44,390 bases of DNA from Micrococcales bacterium UBA7469 (GCA_002479805.1 DLPB01000011.1:72720-117109); one strand, 5' to 3'; counted from the stretch's first letter, positions 29,775-39,034 are shown. The notes: a model not told the origin generated them from the sequence alone. Translations and numbers: made by a program.

Positions 29775-30700
29775 TGACCTCTCTAATCAACAAGGCTCGC
29801 GTCAAGAACAAGGCCAAGAACGTCTTCTCTTCACCTTGGGCCGCATTCTTTGCCTGGGTGATTGCAATTCTGTGGACCATTCCAACCTTTGGTTTGCTCG
29901 TCTCGTCAATTCGCCCAGAGCAAGACATCAACACCTCCGGTTGGTGGATGTTCTTCGTTCAGCCAAACGTTTCATTTGAGAACTATCGTCAGGTGTTATT
30001 TGAGGGTTCAACCACGAATCCACCGCTTTACCAGTTCTTCTTCAACTCGCTTGCGGTTACCCTGCCTGCGGTTATCTTTCCAATCACGCTGGCCGTATTC
30101 GCGGCGTATTCACTAGCTTGGTTTGAATTCAAGGGAAGAGATTTCATCTTCTTCTCGATTTTTGCGCTGCAGGTTATCCCGCTTCAGTTGGCGCTTGTGC
30201 CGTTGCTTCAGCTATTTGCCAAAGGTTTGGTGCTTGGTGATGTCACGCTCATTCCTGACTTTGACATCACTGGTACTTACATCCCGATTTGGATTGCGCA
30301 CACCATCTTTGGTCTGCCTATGGCAATCTTCCTGCTGCACAACTTCCTTCGTCAGATTCCTCGCGAACTTATCGAGGCAGCACGTGTGGATGGTGCCGGT
30401 TGGTTCACCCTGTTTTCCAAGATTGTCCTACCACTTTCGGTTCCGGCGATTGCATCATTTGCCATCTTCCAGTTCCTTTGGGTTTGGAACGACCTCCTGG
30501 TCGGTCTAACCTTCGGCGGCGGTGCAAAGGAAGTTGCTCCAATGACCGTGCGTCTGGCCGAAATGGTTGGAACTCGCGGTTCTGGTTGGGAGCTTTTGAC
30601 CGCTGGAGCATTCGTTTCGATTATCGTGCCGCTGGTGGTGTTCTTCGCACTGCAGCGCTATTTCGTTCGAGGCTTACTTGCAGGTTCGGTTAAGGGTTAG
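29774..30700 (+). CDS. Sugar ABC transporter permease (MalG/AglG-like)
   Basis: A 308-residue permease, partner of the preceding one. Six or so membrane segments, with the EAA loop ELIEAARVDGAGWFTLFSKIVLPL near residues 200-220. WIAHTIFGLPMAIFLLHNFLRQIP and FQFLWVWNDLLVGLTF are typical of MalG-type permeases. ATG overlaps the previous stop by one base (TAATG). No ATP-binding subunit follows: the gene ends seven bases before an oppositely oriented tRNA, so a shared MsiK-type ATPase encoded elsewhere is inferred. Confidence 0.92.
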   Translation: MTSLINKARVKNKAKNVFSSPWAAFFAWVIAILWTIPTFGLLVSSIRPEQDINTSGWWMFFVQPNVSFENYRQVLFEGSTTNPPLYQFFFNSLAVTLPAVIFPITLAVFAAYSLAWFEFKGRDFIFFSIFALQVIPLQLALVPLLQLFAKGLVLGDVTLIPDFDITGTYIPIWIAHTIFGLPMAIFLLHNFLRQIPRELIEAARVDGAGWFTLFSKIVLPLSVPAIASFAIFQFLWVWNDLLVGLTFGGGAKEVAPMTVRLAEMVGTRGSGWELLTAGAFVSIIVPLVVFFALQRYFVRGLLAGSVKG

Positions 30701-30707
30701 TCAAAAG

Positions 30708-30779
30708 CGCCCCTAGCAGGATTCGAACCTGCGCTCCCGCCTCCGGAGGGCGGTGCTCTATCCCCTGAGCTATAGGGGC
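30708..30779 (-). tRNA. tRNA-Arg (CCG)
   Basis: A 72-base cloverleaf on the minus strand: acceptor GCCCCTA/TAGGGGC, D arm GCTC/GAGC, anticodon stem CCGCC/GGCGG around CTCCGGA (anticodon CCG), T arm GCAGG-TTCGAAT-CCTGC and discriminator G. CCA is not encoded. Its 3' end faces the permease gene seven bases away, and no intrinsic terminator fits between them. In mycobacteria a tRNA-Arg precedes argS on the same strand; here it is inverted and a glycosidase gene lies between. Confidence 0.95.
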
Positions 30780-30851
30780 GGGGACGCCATAAGCCTAGCA
30801 GTGACCGAGATCAAACCAGCGGCCAGCTAGTCCGCTAGATCAGGAGAGACA

Positions 30852-32504
30852 GTGTCGGAATACACCTTCCTTAGGGGCTCAAAAGACTGGTGGCGTCAGG
30901 CCGTCGTCTACCAGATTTACCCACGCAGCTTCGCCGATCACAACGGTGACGGGATTGGTGACCTCAAAGGCATCATAGGTAAGGTCGATTACCTCGCCAG
31001 CTTGAGTATCGATGCAGTTTGGCTTTCCCCTTTCTATCCGTCTGATCTTGCTGACGGTGGATACGACGTTGCGGACTATCGAGATGTGGATCCCAGAATT
31101 GGCACACTCGATGAGTTTGATCAGCTGGTAGAAAAGCTTCATTCAAAAGGTATTCGGGTCTTTGTTGACATCGTGCCGAATCACTCCTCCGACCGGCACG
31201 TTTGGTTCCAGGAAGCGTTACGTTCCCCAAGAGGCTCAAAAGAGCGAGCTCGCTACATCTTCCGCGATGGTCGGGGCGAGGCGTTCGAGCTTCCTCCGTC
31301 AGACCTATCTAGCCACTTCGGCCCCGAGGGTTGGACCAGGGTGCCAGATGGTCAGTGGTACATGCACCTATTTACCAAGGAGCAGCCGGATTTCGATTGG
31401 AGCAACCGCGAGGTCCACGATGAGTTTCTGAAGACGCTCAAGTTTTGGTCCGATCGCGGCGTCGATGGCTTCCGAATCGACGTGGCTCACGCGCTTGTCA
31501 AGCAACTGGAGCCTTTACCAACCAGATCCTCATACTCCCTGGAGGTAATGAAGGACGATGGCACGGATCAGCTCTTCGATCGCGATGAAGTTCACGAGAT
31601 TTACCGGGAGTGGCGAGCGCTTTTCAATCAATATGACCCACCTCGAGTTGCCGTCGCAGAGGCATGGGTTCACCCTCACCGTCGCCCGGCTTACGCCACC
31701 ACCGATGGGTTGGGGCAGGCATTCAATTTCGACCTGCTGACCTCGGCTTGGGAGTCGGCTGCCTTTCAAAAGGTAATTGATGACAACCTTGCCTTTGCTG
31801 AGCAAACTGGCTCCTCTACTACCTGGGTGATGTCAAACCACGACGTAATTCGCCATGCGACGAGACTGGTAATCCCTGCCGGCAAAGAAGGCGTTACCTT
31901 CGATGCCGAGAATCACTGGTATGTGAATCATCGACTTGATGGTGACTTAGATCTAGCAAAAGGCCTAGCTCGGGCCAAGGCGGCGACGCTACTGATGCTG
32001 GCGCTTCCTGGATCCAGCTATCTCTATCAGGGGGAGGAGCTGGGGCTTCCCGATGTTACCGACATTCCATCGGAGCAGATGCAAGATCCGCAGTGGTTCC
32101 GCGGTGAAGGTAAGTTCAAATCTCGTGACGGTTGCCGAGTGCCACTGCCGTGGAGCGCTAGCGGTCCATCATTTGGCTTTGGCCCGGGAGGGTCACATCT
32201 TCCGCAGCCGCAGTGGTATTCCCGCTATGCAGTTGAGGTTCAAGACGGTATTCAGGGGTCAACCCTGGAGCTTTATCGCGCAGCTCTTTCGATGCGCCGA
32301 ACGCTCATTCAGGGTGAGACGCTGTCTTGGCTGCCCTCACCAGTCGGAACCCTGTGGTTTGAGCGCGAGGGTGGCTGGTCAAGCATCACCAACTTCACCG
32401 ATCAAGAAATTGAGCTTCCAACTGGTGAGCTACTAATCGCCTCGGAGGATATTTCTGCGGGCAAACTCCCTGCTAATTCCACGGTTTGGCTGAAGCTCTC
32501 TTAG
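30852..32504 (+). CDS. GH13 alpha-glucosidase (oligo-1,6-glucosidase type)
   Basis: A 550-residue cytoplasmic glycoside hydrolase with no signal peptide. The (beta/alpha)8 domain shows WWRQAVVYQIYPRSFADHNGDGIGDL, DIVPNHSS, nucleophile Asp210 in GFRIDVAHAL, acid/base Glu270 in VAEAW and Asp331 in SNHDVIRH; a short beta domain ends the protein. These fit the GH13 subfamilies hydrolysing maltose, sucrose or isomaltose-type alpha-glucosides; the exact substrate cannot be read from sequence. The GTG start follows AGGAGA. It stands downstream of the importer across the tRNA, so it must have its own promoter. It most likely degrades what the importer brings in. Confidence 0.9.
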   Translation: MSEYTFLRGSKDWWRQAVVYQIYPRSFADHNGDGIGDLKGIIGKVDYLASLSIDAVWLSPFYPSDLADGGYDVADYRDVDPRIGTLDEFDQLVEKLHSKGIRVFVDIVPNHSSDRHVWFQEALRSPRGSKERARYIFRDGRGEAFELPPSDLSSHFGPEGWTRVPDGQWYMHLFTKEQPDFDWSNREVHDEFLKTLKFWSDRGVDGFRIDVAHALVKQLEPLPTRSSYSLEVMKDDGTDQLFDRDEVHEIYREWRALFNQYDPPRVAVAEAWVHPHRRPAYATTDGLGQAFNFDLLTSAWESAAFQKVIDDNLAFAEQTGSSTTWVMSNHDVIRHATRLVIPAGKEGVTFDAENHWYVNHRLDGDLDLAKGLARAKAATLLMLALPGSSYLYQGEELGLPDVTDIPSEQMQDPQWFRGEGKFKSRDGCRVPLPWSASGPSFGFGPGGSHLPQPQWYSRYAVEVQDGIQGSTLELYRAALSMRRTLIQGETLSWLPSPVGTLWFEREGGWSSITNFTDQEIELPTGELLIASEDISAGKLPANSTVWLKLS

Positions 32505-32520
32505 CTTCCAGCACCTTCCA

Positions 32521-32572
32521 CGGGTATGATTTAGGTTCACCGCCGAATAAAACTCGTCGGTTGCCATACCCG
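32521..32572 (+). promoter_or_regulatory. argS promoter with flanking inverted repeat
   Basis: TATGAT (32525-32530) is a near-consensus -10. It lies inside the left arm of an 8-bp inverted repeat, CGGGTATG (32521-32528) and CATACCCG (32565-32572), 36 bases apart. Transcription would begin near 32537, so the full stem is not in the RNA; an operator or looping site is more likely than an attenuator. A Shine-Dalgarno-like AAGGAATTAGGT precedes the argS start. Confidence 0.4.
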
Positions 32573-32588
32573 AAGGAATTAGGTCCAA

Positions 32589-34244
32589 GTGACTCCCAAC
32601 CAGCTGTCGGAAGCCATTGTTGCTGCATTGCACTCGCTGGTGTCCGCTGGCTCTTTGCAGCTTGAGGTTCCCTCCGAGGTAGTTGTCGAACGACCTAAAA
32701 ATCGCGAGCACGGCGACTGGGCCACCAACGTTGCGATGCAGCTCGGAGCCAAAGCAGGTCTCAAGCCTCGCGATTTTGCCGAGTTGCTGGCAATTGAGCT
32801 GCAAAACAGTGCCGGTGTTGAGAAGGTTGAAATCGCAGGACCTGGATTTATCAACATCTTTGTCTCAAACTCGGCTGCCGGTGAGCTAGCCCGCGAGATT
32901 GTGGCGGCGGGCAAGAGCTATGGTCGCGGAACCGAGTATCAAGGCGTCAAGCTGAACCTCGAATTTGTCTCAGCAAACCCAACCGGTCCGATTCACCTCG
33001 GCGGCACCCGTTGGGCTGCGGTTGGTGACTCCTTGGCGAGGGTATTTGAATTTGTCGGAGCCGAAGTTACTCGCGAGTATTACTTCAATGACCACGGCGC
33101 TCAGATTGATCGATTTGCAAGATCCCTTTTGGCAGCCGCTAAAAATGAGCCAGCCCCCGAAGACGGCTATGCCGGTGCTTATATTCACGAAATCGCTGCT
33201 CGCGTTTTGGCCGAAACCGCCGAGGACATTCTGGCTCTGCCAGCGCCCGAGGCTCAGGAGAAGTTCCGCGCTGCCGGGGTTGAACTTATGTTCCAGCAGA
33301 TCAGGGAGTCACTGCACGAATTCGGGGTCGACTTCGATGTTTACTTCCACGAGAACTCACTCTATGAATCCAAGGCGGTTGAGCGCTCTATTGAGCGGCT
33401 TCGCGAGATGGGTCACATCTTCGAGGAAGATGGCGCTATTTGGCTTCGCTCGACAACTTTCGGGGATGATCGCGACCGCGTAATCATTAAAAGCGATGGC
33501 GATGCTGCGTATATTGCCGGAGACATCGCTTACTACCAGGACAAACGCTCCAGGGGATTCGATCGCTGCATCTACATGCTCGGTGCCGACCATCACGGTT
33601 ACGTTCCGAGAATGATGGCGCTGTGTTCAGCCTTCGGAGACAAGCCTGGCGAGAACATGGAAATTTTGATTGGCCAGATGGTCAATTTGGTGCGTGGTGG
33701 TGAGCCGGTTCGTATGTCAAAGCGTGCCGGAACCGTGGTCACCATGGAGGATTTGGTTGATGTCGTAGGTGTCGATGCCGCTCGCTATGCACTTGCTCGC
33801 TCATCAATCAACTCATCGCTTGATGTTGACCTAGAGCAGCTAACCAAGAAGACCAACGACAACCCAGTTTTCTATGTGCAGTATGCCCATGCCAGAACCA
33901 AGCAGGTGGCCAAGAACGCTGCCTCGCTGAATGTCGATGACTCAGAGTTTGACCCAAGCCTGCTTAGCCACGATTCGGAGGCAGAGCTGTTGGCAAACCT
34001 CAGCGAATTCCCTCGAGTTGTGCAACAGGCTGCCCAATTCAGGGAGCCGCATCGAATTGCCAGATACATCGAGGTCGTTGCCGGCAGCTACCACCGCTGG
34101 TATGACAACTGCCGAGTCACGCCACTCAGCGGTGGCGAAGTCGAAACCGTGCACCGCACCAGGCTGTGGCTGAATAACGCTGCCAGCATTGTGCTTGCAA
34201 ACGGCCTTTCGCTGCTGGGCGTCTCCGCTCCGGAGAGGATGTAG
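32589..34244 (+). CDS. argS: Arginyl-tRNA synthetase
   Basis: A 551-residue class I synthetase that charges tRNA-Arg. The N-terminal tRNA-recognition domain includes EHGDWATNVAMQLGAK and ends in VEIAGPGFINIF. The ATP site signature HIGH appears as GPIHLGG, followed by YYFNDHGAQIDRFARSL; the second signature is VRMSKRAGT. The C-terminal anticodon-binding helix bundle contains VQYAHARTKQVAKNA. GTG start with a leader. First gene of the long argS-lysA-hom-thrC-thrB order, and its stop lies two bases before the lysA start. Confidence 0.97.
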   Translation: MTPNQLSEAIVAALHSLVSAGSLQLEVPSEVVVERPKNREHGDWATNVAMQLGAKAGLKPRDFAELLAIELQNSAGVEKVEIAGPGFINIFVSNSAAGELAREIVAAGKSYGRGTEYQGVKLNLEFVSANPTGPIHLGGTRWAAVGDSLARVFEFVGAEVTREYYFNDHGAQIDRFARSLLAAAKNEPAPEDGYAGAYIHEIAARVLAETAEDILALPAPEAQEKFRAAGVELMFQQIRESLHEFGVDFDVYFHENSLYESKAVERSIERLREMGHIFEEDGAIWLRSTTFGDDRDRVIIKSDGDAAYIAGDIAYYQDKRSRGFDRCIYMLGADHHGYVPRMMALCSAFGDKPGENMEILIGQMVNLVRGGEPVRMSKRAGTVVTMEDLVDVVGVDAARYALARSSINSSLDVDLEQLTKKTNDNPVFYVQYAHARTKQVAKNAASLNVDDSEFDPSLLSHDSEAELLANLSEFPRVVQQAAQFREPHRIARYIEVVAGSYHRWYDNCRVTPLSGGEVETVHRTRLWLNNAASIVLANGLSLLGVSAPERM

Positions 34245-34246
34245 TT

Positions 34247-35650
34247 GTGAAAAACCCACTTGCCCCTGAGTGGCTAGTCGCCCCGAGCGATCTGAATGCC
34301 ATCGATGCTCGAATCTGGCCAAGAACAGCCAAGCGCAATACACATGGCGAACTCAGCATCGGCGATGTCTCGGTCTCCGCTCTAATGCGACAGTACGGCT
34401 CTCCGCTTTATGTGGTAGACCAAGAGGATTTTGAAACCAGGCTGCTCTCAATCAAGCGTGCCTTCAGCGATGCTGCCAACAAGATCGGCACCACTGCAAA
34501 GCTCTACTATGCATCTAAAGCGCTACTCACCTCCGATGTGGTGCGCTGGGTGGTCGATGCCGGCTTATCTGTCGATGTCTCAACCGGGGGAGAGCTTGCG
34601 GTTGCCCTTGCCGCCGGGGCAAAGGGTGAGCGCCTAGGTCTGCACGGCAATAACAAGTCTCTAATCGAAATCAGTAAGGCGATTGCAAACGATGTCGGGG
34701 CGATTGTCATTGATTCCGAGCTCGAGATTGAGCGCATCGCAGCGGTGGCGCTGGCGCAGGGGAAGTCGCAGGCCGTAAGGTTGCGCGTCAACTCGGGTGT
34801 GCACGCTCACACCCACGAGCACCTCGCTACCGCGAGAGAAGACCAGAAGTTTGGTGTGGCACTGAGTGACGTGCCGGACCTGGTAGCGAAAATTCGCTCT
34901 CACTCGCACCTTAGATTCCTGGGGTTGCACTCGCATATCGGATCTCAGATTTTCGTAGTCGATGGCTTTGTTGCGGCTGCAGAACGGCTATTGGATGTTC
35001 ATGCGCAGCTGCTTCAATCTGGCGATGTGCCAGAGCTAAACCTTGGTGGTGGTTTCGGAATCGCTTACACCGAGGCCGATAAGCCACTCGGCATTGAGGA
35101 AATGGCAACCAGGATCATGCAGGCGGTTGCTGCCAAGTGCACCGCATTGGGAATCGCGGTTCCAAAGCTTGCCTTTGAACCGGGTCGCATCATCGCGGGA
35201 CCAGCTGGCATCACACTGTATTCGGTGGGAACCATCAAAGATGTCACGGTCTCCGAGCAGGGCACCGGTGCCACTCGCAAATACGTGAGCGTTGACGGCG
35301 GCATGAGCGACAACGCTCGCCCAGCGCTCTATCAGGCTGAGTACTCGGCGATGATCGCCTCCCGGGTGACTTCGGCTACTGCAGCTTTAGCCCGTGTGGT
35401 TGGAAAGCACTGCGAGTCTGGTGACATCGTTGTGCGTCACGACTACCTGCCGTCAGATATCTCAGTCAACGATGTCTTGGCGGTAGCGGCCACCGGCGCT
35501 TACTGCTTTTCACTTTCTTCGAACTACAACTTCTTGACCCGCCCCGCCATGGTGGCGGTCAAGGGGGGTAAGAGTTCACTGCTAATTTGGGCGGAGACCG
35601 AAAACGATCTGCTTCAAAGAGATGCCGGTATCGGCAATGGAAAGGCATAG
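34247..35650 (+). CDS. lysA: Diaminopimelate decarboxylase
   Basis: A 467-residue PLP enzyme converting meso-diaminopimelate to lysine. The PLP lysine is Lys91 in YYASKALLT; also GERLGLHGNNKS, HSHIGSQI, ELNLGGGFGIAY (PLP phosphate loop), FEPGRIIAGPAG and YVSVDGGMSDN. The GTG start follows GGAGAGG within the end of argS. The argS-lysA pairing is typical of actinobacteria. Control with the downstream threonine genes is inferred from spacing only. Confidence 0.97.
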   Translation: MKNPLAPEWLVAPSDLNAIDARIWPRTAKRNTHGELSIGDVSVSALMRQYGSPLYVVDQEDFETRLLSIKRAFSDAANKIGTTAKLYYASKALLTSDVVRWVVDAGLSVDVSTGGELAVALAAGAKGERLGLHGNNKSLIEISKAIANDVGAIVIDSELEIERIAAVALAQGKSQAVRLRVNSGVHAHTHEHLATAREDQKFGVALSDVPDLVAKIRSHSHLRFLGLHSHIGSQIFVVDGFVAAAERLLDVHAQLLQSGDVPELNLGGGFGIAYTEADKPLGIEEMATRIMQAVAAKCTALGIAVPKLAFEPGRIIAGPAGITLYSVGTIKDVTVSEQGTGATRKYVSVDGGMSDNARPALYQAEYSAMIASRVTSATAALARVVGKHCESGDIVVRHDYLPSDISVNDVLAVAATGAYCFSLSSNYNFLTRPAMVAVKGGKSSLLIWAETENDLLQRDAGIGNGKA

Positions 35651-35656
35651 CAAGCC

Positions 35657-36967
35657 ATGGAAATCGCTTATCGCCCAATTCGAATTGCACTGCTCGGTGC
35701 CGGTTCGGTTGGCTCTCAGGTAGCCCGCCTGCTAATAGAAAACCGCGAAGAGCTAGCCCAGCGAGTTGGTGCAGACCTAGAGCTGGTTGGCATTGCGGTT
35801 CGAAACCTAGAATCTGCCCGAAATGGCAACCTGCCCAAAGAGCTCTTCACGCTTGACGCCGAGGCGCTAATCCAGGCGGCGGACATCGTCATCGAACTTA
35901 TCGGTGGCATTGAACCCGCCAAGAGTTACATCACCTTGGCTTTGAACTCCGGCGCCGACGTGATCACAGCAAACAAGGCGCTAATCGCGGCCCACGGCAC
36001 CGAACTATTTGACCTTGCAGAACAACTCGGTGCCCAGCTCTACTTCGAGGCTGCGGTTGGTGGTGCAATTCCTATCATTCGCCCGCTTAGGGAATCCCTC
36101 GCCGGTGACAAGGTAAACAAGGTGATGGGCATCGTAAACGGCACCACTAACTTCATCTTGGATCGGATGGACTCGACCGGAGCCAGCTTCGAGGATGCTC
36201 TTGCTGAGGCCCAGCAGCTGGGTTACGCAGAGGCGGACCCGACCGCCGATGTTGAGGGTTTTGACGCCGCCAGCAAGGCAGCAATCTTGGCCTCATTGGC
36301 CTTCCACACCGAAATGCCGGTAACCAGTGTCTATCGCGAGGGCATCTCAAAGGTCACCGCTTTGCAGATCGAGACTGCGCGTGAGGCTGGTTACGCCGTC
36401 AAGCTTTTGGCAATTTGCGAGCGCGTGCCAGCCCGGGATGGCAAGCCAGAGGGCATCGTTGCGCGTGTGCACCCGACGCTTATTCCAGATGATCACCCGC
36501 TGGCTGCGGTCCGCGGCGCTTACAACGCCGTGTTTATCGAAGCAGAGAGCGCTGGCAGGTTGATGTTCTACGGTGCCGGTGCCGGTGGTCCAGAAACTGC
36601 ATCGGCAGTCTTGGGTGACCTGGTTGGCGCGGCTAAGCGTCACCTAGCCGGAGGTCCAGGTCTTGCGGATTCGGTTCACGCAAACCTAGATATTCTGCCG
36701 GTTCAGGCAGTCGCCACTCGTTTCCAGATCACCCTGCAGGTAAATGACCTACCGGGTGTCTTGGCATCGGTTGCCACGGTTTTTGCCCAGCATGGCGTTA
36801 GCGTTGAGACTGTGGATCAAAATGCCGCCGGTCAAAACTCCGGAGCGCTTTTGACCATCATGACCCACGAGGCCGGCGAAGGTGAACTTGAGGCGGTAGT
36901 CGAGGATCTGCGTTCAAACGCAGCGGTTCAGAAAGTGAACTCGGTTATCCGAGTGGAGGGAATCTAA
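35657..36967 (+). CDS. hom: Homoserine dehydrogenase
   Basis: A 436-residue NAD(P)H-dependent enzyme reducing aspartate semialdehyde to homoserine. The Rossmann motif is GAGSVGS at 14-20. The catalytic domain holds VITANKALIA, YFEAAVGGAIPIIRPLRES, GIVNGTTNFILDRM and AQQLGYAEADPTADVEGFDAA. A C-terminal ACT domain (about 350-430, LQVNDLPGVLASVATVFAQHGVSV) is the usual site of threonine feedback inhibition. The stop overlaps the thrC start by one base. Confidence 0.97.
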   Translation: MEIAYRPIRIALLGAGSVGSQVARLLIENREELAQRVGADLELVGIAVRNLESARNGNLPKELFTLDAEALIQAADIVIELIGGIEPAKSYITLALNSGADVITANKALIAAHGTELFDLAEQLGAQLYFEAAVGGAIPIIRPLRESLAGDKVNKVMGIVNGTTNFILDRMDSTGASFEDALAEAQQLGYAEADPTADVEGFDAASKAAILASLAFHTEMPVTSVYREGISKVTALQIETAREAGYAVKLLAICERVPARDGKPEGIVARVHPTLIPDDHPLAAVRGAYNAVFIEAESAGRLMFYGAGAGGPETASAVLGDLVGAAKRHLAGGPGLADSVHANLDILPVQAVATRFQITLQVNDLPGVLASVATVFAQHGVSVETVDQNAAGQNSGALLTIMTHEAGEGELEAVVEDLRSNAAVQKVNSVIRVEGI

Positions 36968-38049
36968 TGGCTCATCAGTGGCGCGGCGTTATTCGCGAAT
37001 ACTTTGATCGTCTTCCATTTACCCAGGACGATCCAATCGTCACCTTGGGTGAGGGTGGCACTCCACTCATTGAGGCACCGGCGCTCGCAAAACTGCTTGA
37101 TGTCGGCAGTGTCCACCTGAAGTTTGAAGGCATGAACCCAACCGGCTCTTTCAAAGACCGCGGCATGACAACTGCGGTTTCTAAGGCCAAGGGCAAGGGT
37201 GCAAAGGCAGTAATCGCGGCCTCTACCGGTAACACCTCGGCAGCGGCTGCTGCCTACGCAGTTGCTGGCGGGATGCAGTCCGTGGTGCTGGTTCCGGCAG
37301 GCAAGATCTCCTGGGGCAAGCTTTCTCAGGCAGTTGCTCACAAGGCCCAGATCCTGCAGGTCCGCGGAAACTTCGATGACTGCCTACGCTTGGCTCGCGA
37401 ACTGAGCGATAACTACCCGGTTTTCCTGGTGAACTCGGTGAACCCGGATCGACTGCAGGGTCAAAAGACCGCTGCCTTCGAGGTTGTCGATGCGCTGGGC
37501 TTTGCTCCTGACCTGCACGCGATGCCGCTAGGCAACGCCGGCAACATCTCGGCATACCACCTGGGTTATCGTGAAGACCGAGATGCCGGACGAATCCAAA
37601 AACTCCCGATGCTGTATGGCATTCAGGCTGCCGGCTCGGCTCCATTCGTGGTTGGTAAACCGGTTGCTAAGCCAGAGACTATCGCGACTGCGATTCGAAT
37701 TGGCAATCCAGCTTCTTGGGATCTTGCTCAGGCCGCAAAGGCTGACACCAACGGTGCTTTTGGTGCCGTGAGCGATAAGGATATTTTGTGGATGCACCGC
37801 TTCCTCTCTCAGGAAGCCGGTGTATTCGTCGAGCCATCCAGCGCAACCGGTGCTGCAGGACTTTGGCAGGCCAAGCAAAAGGGCGAGCTTCCAAAGGTCG
37901 ACACCATCGTGGTTACCGTTACCGGTCACGGTTTGAAGGACCCGGACTGGGCATTGAAAGATGACCGTGGTCGCCAGATCAAGCCAAAGAAGGTGGCCGC
38001 CACCGCCGATTCAGTGGCGGGAGTATTGGGCTTGGAGCGCAACAAGTGA
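36967..38049 (+). CDS. thrC: Threonine synthase
   Basis: A 360-residue PLP enzyme converting O-phosphohomoserine to threonine. The PLP lysine is Lys63 in NPTGSFKDRGM, and STGNTSAAAAAYA is the phosphate-handling loop. It is the short actinobacterial type, without the N-terminal extension of the yeast/E. coli long form. ATG shares one base with the hom stop, and the thrB start overlaps its end by four bases. Confidence 0.97.
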   Translation: MAHQWRGVIREYFDRLPFTQDDPIVTLGEGGTPLIEAPALAKLLDVGSVHLKFEGMNPTGSFKDRGMTTAVSKAKGKGAKAVIAASTGNTSAAAAAYAVAGGMQSVVLVPAGKISWGKLSQAVAHKAQILQVRGNFDDCLRLARELSDNYPVFLVNSVNPDRLQGQKTAAFEVVDALGFAPDLHAMPLGNAGNISAYHLGYREDRDAGRIQKLPMLYGIQAAGSAPFVVGKPVAKPETIATAIRIGNPASWDLAQAAKADTNGAFGAVSDKDILWMHRFLSQEAGVFVEPSSATGAAGLWQAKQKGELPKVDTIVVTVTGHGLKDPDWALKDDRGRQIKPKKVAATADSVAGVLGLERNK

Positions 38050-38960
38050 CCAAGGTCTCGGTAAAGATCCCGGCTACCAGTGCAAACTTAGGTCCGGGCT
38101 TTGACACCCTGGGCATGGCGCTGAGCTTTTACGACAATTACTCCGCCGAGGTTATTGACAGCGGGCTAGAGATTTCCGTGGTCGGCGAGGGCGAGCAGGA
38201 TATCGCTAAAGATTCCAGCAACCTGATTTACTCGACGATTGCTTTTGTGTTTGCCAAGTTCGGCAAGAGCGTTCCACCACTTCGAATTACCTGCCACAAC
38301 AACATCCCACACGGTCGCGGCATGGGTTCATCCGGGGCTGCGGTCTCCGGCGGAGTTATGTTGGCGGCGGGGCTATTGCAGCCGGATATTGTGCTCACCG
38401 AGCAGCAGCTGTTGGATTTTGCAACTGAGCTTGAGGGTCATCCCGACAACGTTGCTCCGGCTTTGTTTGGTGGCTTGACCATTGCCTGGAAGGATGAGTC
38501 TGGCCCGCACCACAAGAAGCTAACCGTGCACCGCGGCGTTTCCCCGCTGGTTTTGGTGCCACCAAATCAGATGTCGACCAAGCTCGCGAGAAGCCTGCAG
38601 CCAGAGTCTGTGCCGCACACCGATGCGGTATTCAACGTCTCTCGCTCGGCGCTATTGGTGGCAGCGCTCACTCAAAGCCCAGAGCTGATGTTTGCGGCCA
38701 CCGAGGATCGCCTACACCAGAACTACCGTGCCAGTGCCATGCCGGAGACCAGCAAGCTGATCGAGCAGCTGCGTGCTCAGGGTCACCCCGCTGTGGTTTC
38801 AGGTGCTGGACCTTCGGTGTTGGTGTTGGAGGATGACCCTGCCAAGCGAGTGGCGGCAGTAGCGTTCGTGGAACGAGAGTTCCCAACATGGCAGCCATTG
38901 TCACTTGCGGTTGACTTCAAAGGTGCTAGTCTTGAGGTGCAGTCTGGATCAGGCGTCTAA
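38046..38960 (+). CDS. thrB: Homoserine kinase
   Basis: A 304-residue GHMP-family kinase that phosphorylates homoserine. It has KIPATSANLGPGFDTLG at the N-terminus and the ATP-binding glycine/serine loop PHGRGMGSSGAAVSGG at about 88-103. The C-terminal GHMP motif is AVVSGAGPSVLVL. The GTG start overlaps the thrC stop (GTGA). It is the last gene of the amino-acid group and is followed by 74 bases before rho. Confidence 0.97.
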   Translation: MTKVSVKIPATSANLGPGFDTLGMALSFYDNYSAEVIDSGLEISVVGEGEQDIAKDSSNLIYSTIAFVFAKFGKSVPPLRITCHNNIPHGRGMGSSGAAVSGGVMLAAGLLQPDIVLTEQQLLDFATELEGHPDNVAPALFGGLTIAWKDESGPHHKKLTVHRGVSPLVLVPPNQMSTKLARSLQPESVPHTDAVFNVSRSALLVAALTQSPELMFAATEDRLHQNYRASAMPETSKLIEQLRAQGHPAVVSGAGPSVLVLEDDPAKRVAAVAFVEREFPTWQPLSLAVDFKGASLEVQSGSGV

Positions 38961-38998
38961 ATGCCCGCCACTGCATTCTCAGAAATTCTTCACAAATC

Positions 38999-39012
38999 CG
39001 GCACTTTTGCCG
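38999..39012 (+). other. Small hairpin in rho leader
   Basis: CGGCA-CTTT-TGCCG forms a 5-bp stem in the 74-base gap between thrB and rho. It has no T-run. TACTAA at 39025-39030 resembles a -10 but is only four bases from the rho ATG. The rest of the gap shows nothing definite. Confidence 0.3.
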
Positions 39013-39034
39013 CCAAGAAACGAGTACTAACCAC

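Noticed and set aside
30708..30779. tRNA-Arg as an integration site for a genomic island
   Set aside because: I found no repeat of the tRNA 3' end on either side and no integrase gene; the flanking sugar genes have normal base composition.
33942..34343. 133-codon minus-strand frame over the argS/lysA junction
   Set aside because: Antisense to two well-supported genes, with no motif or ribosome site.
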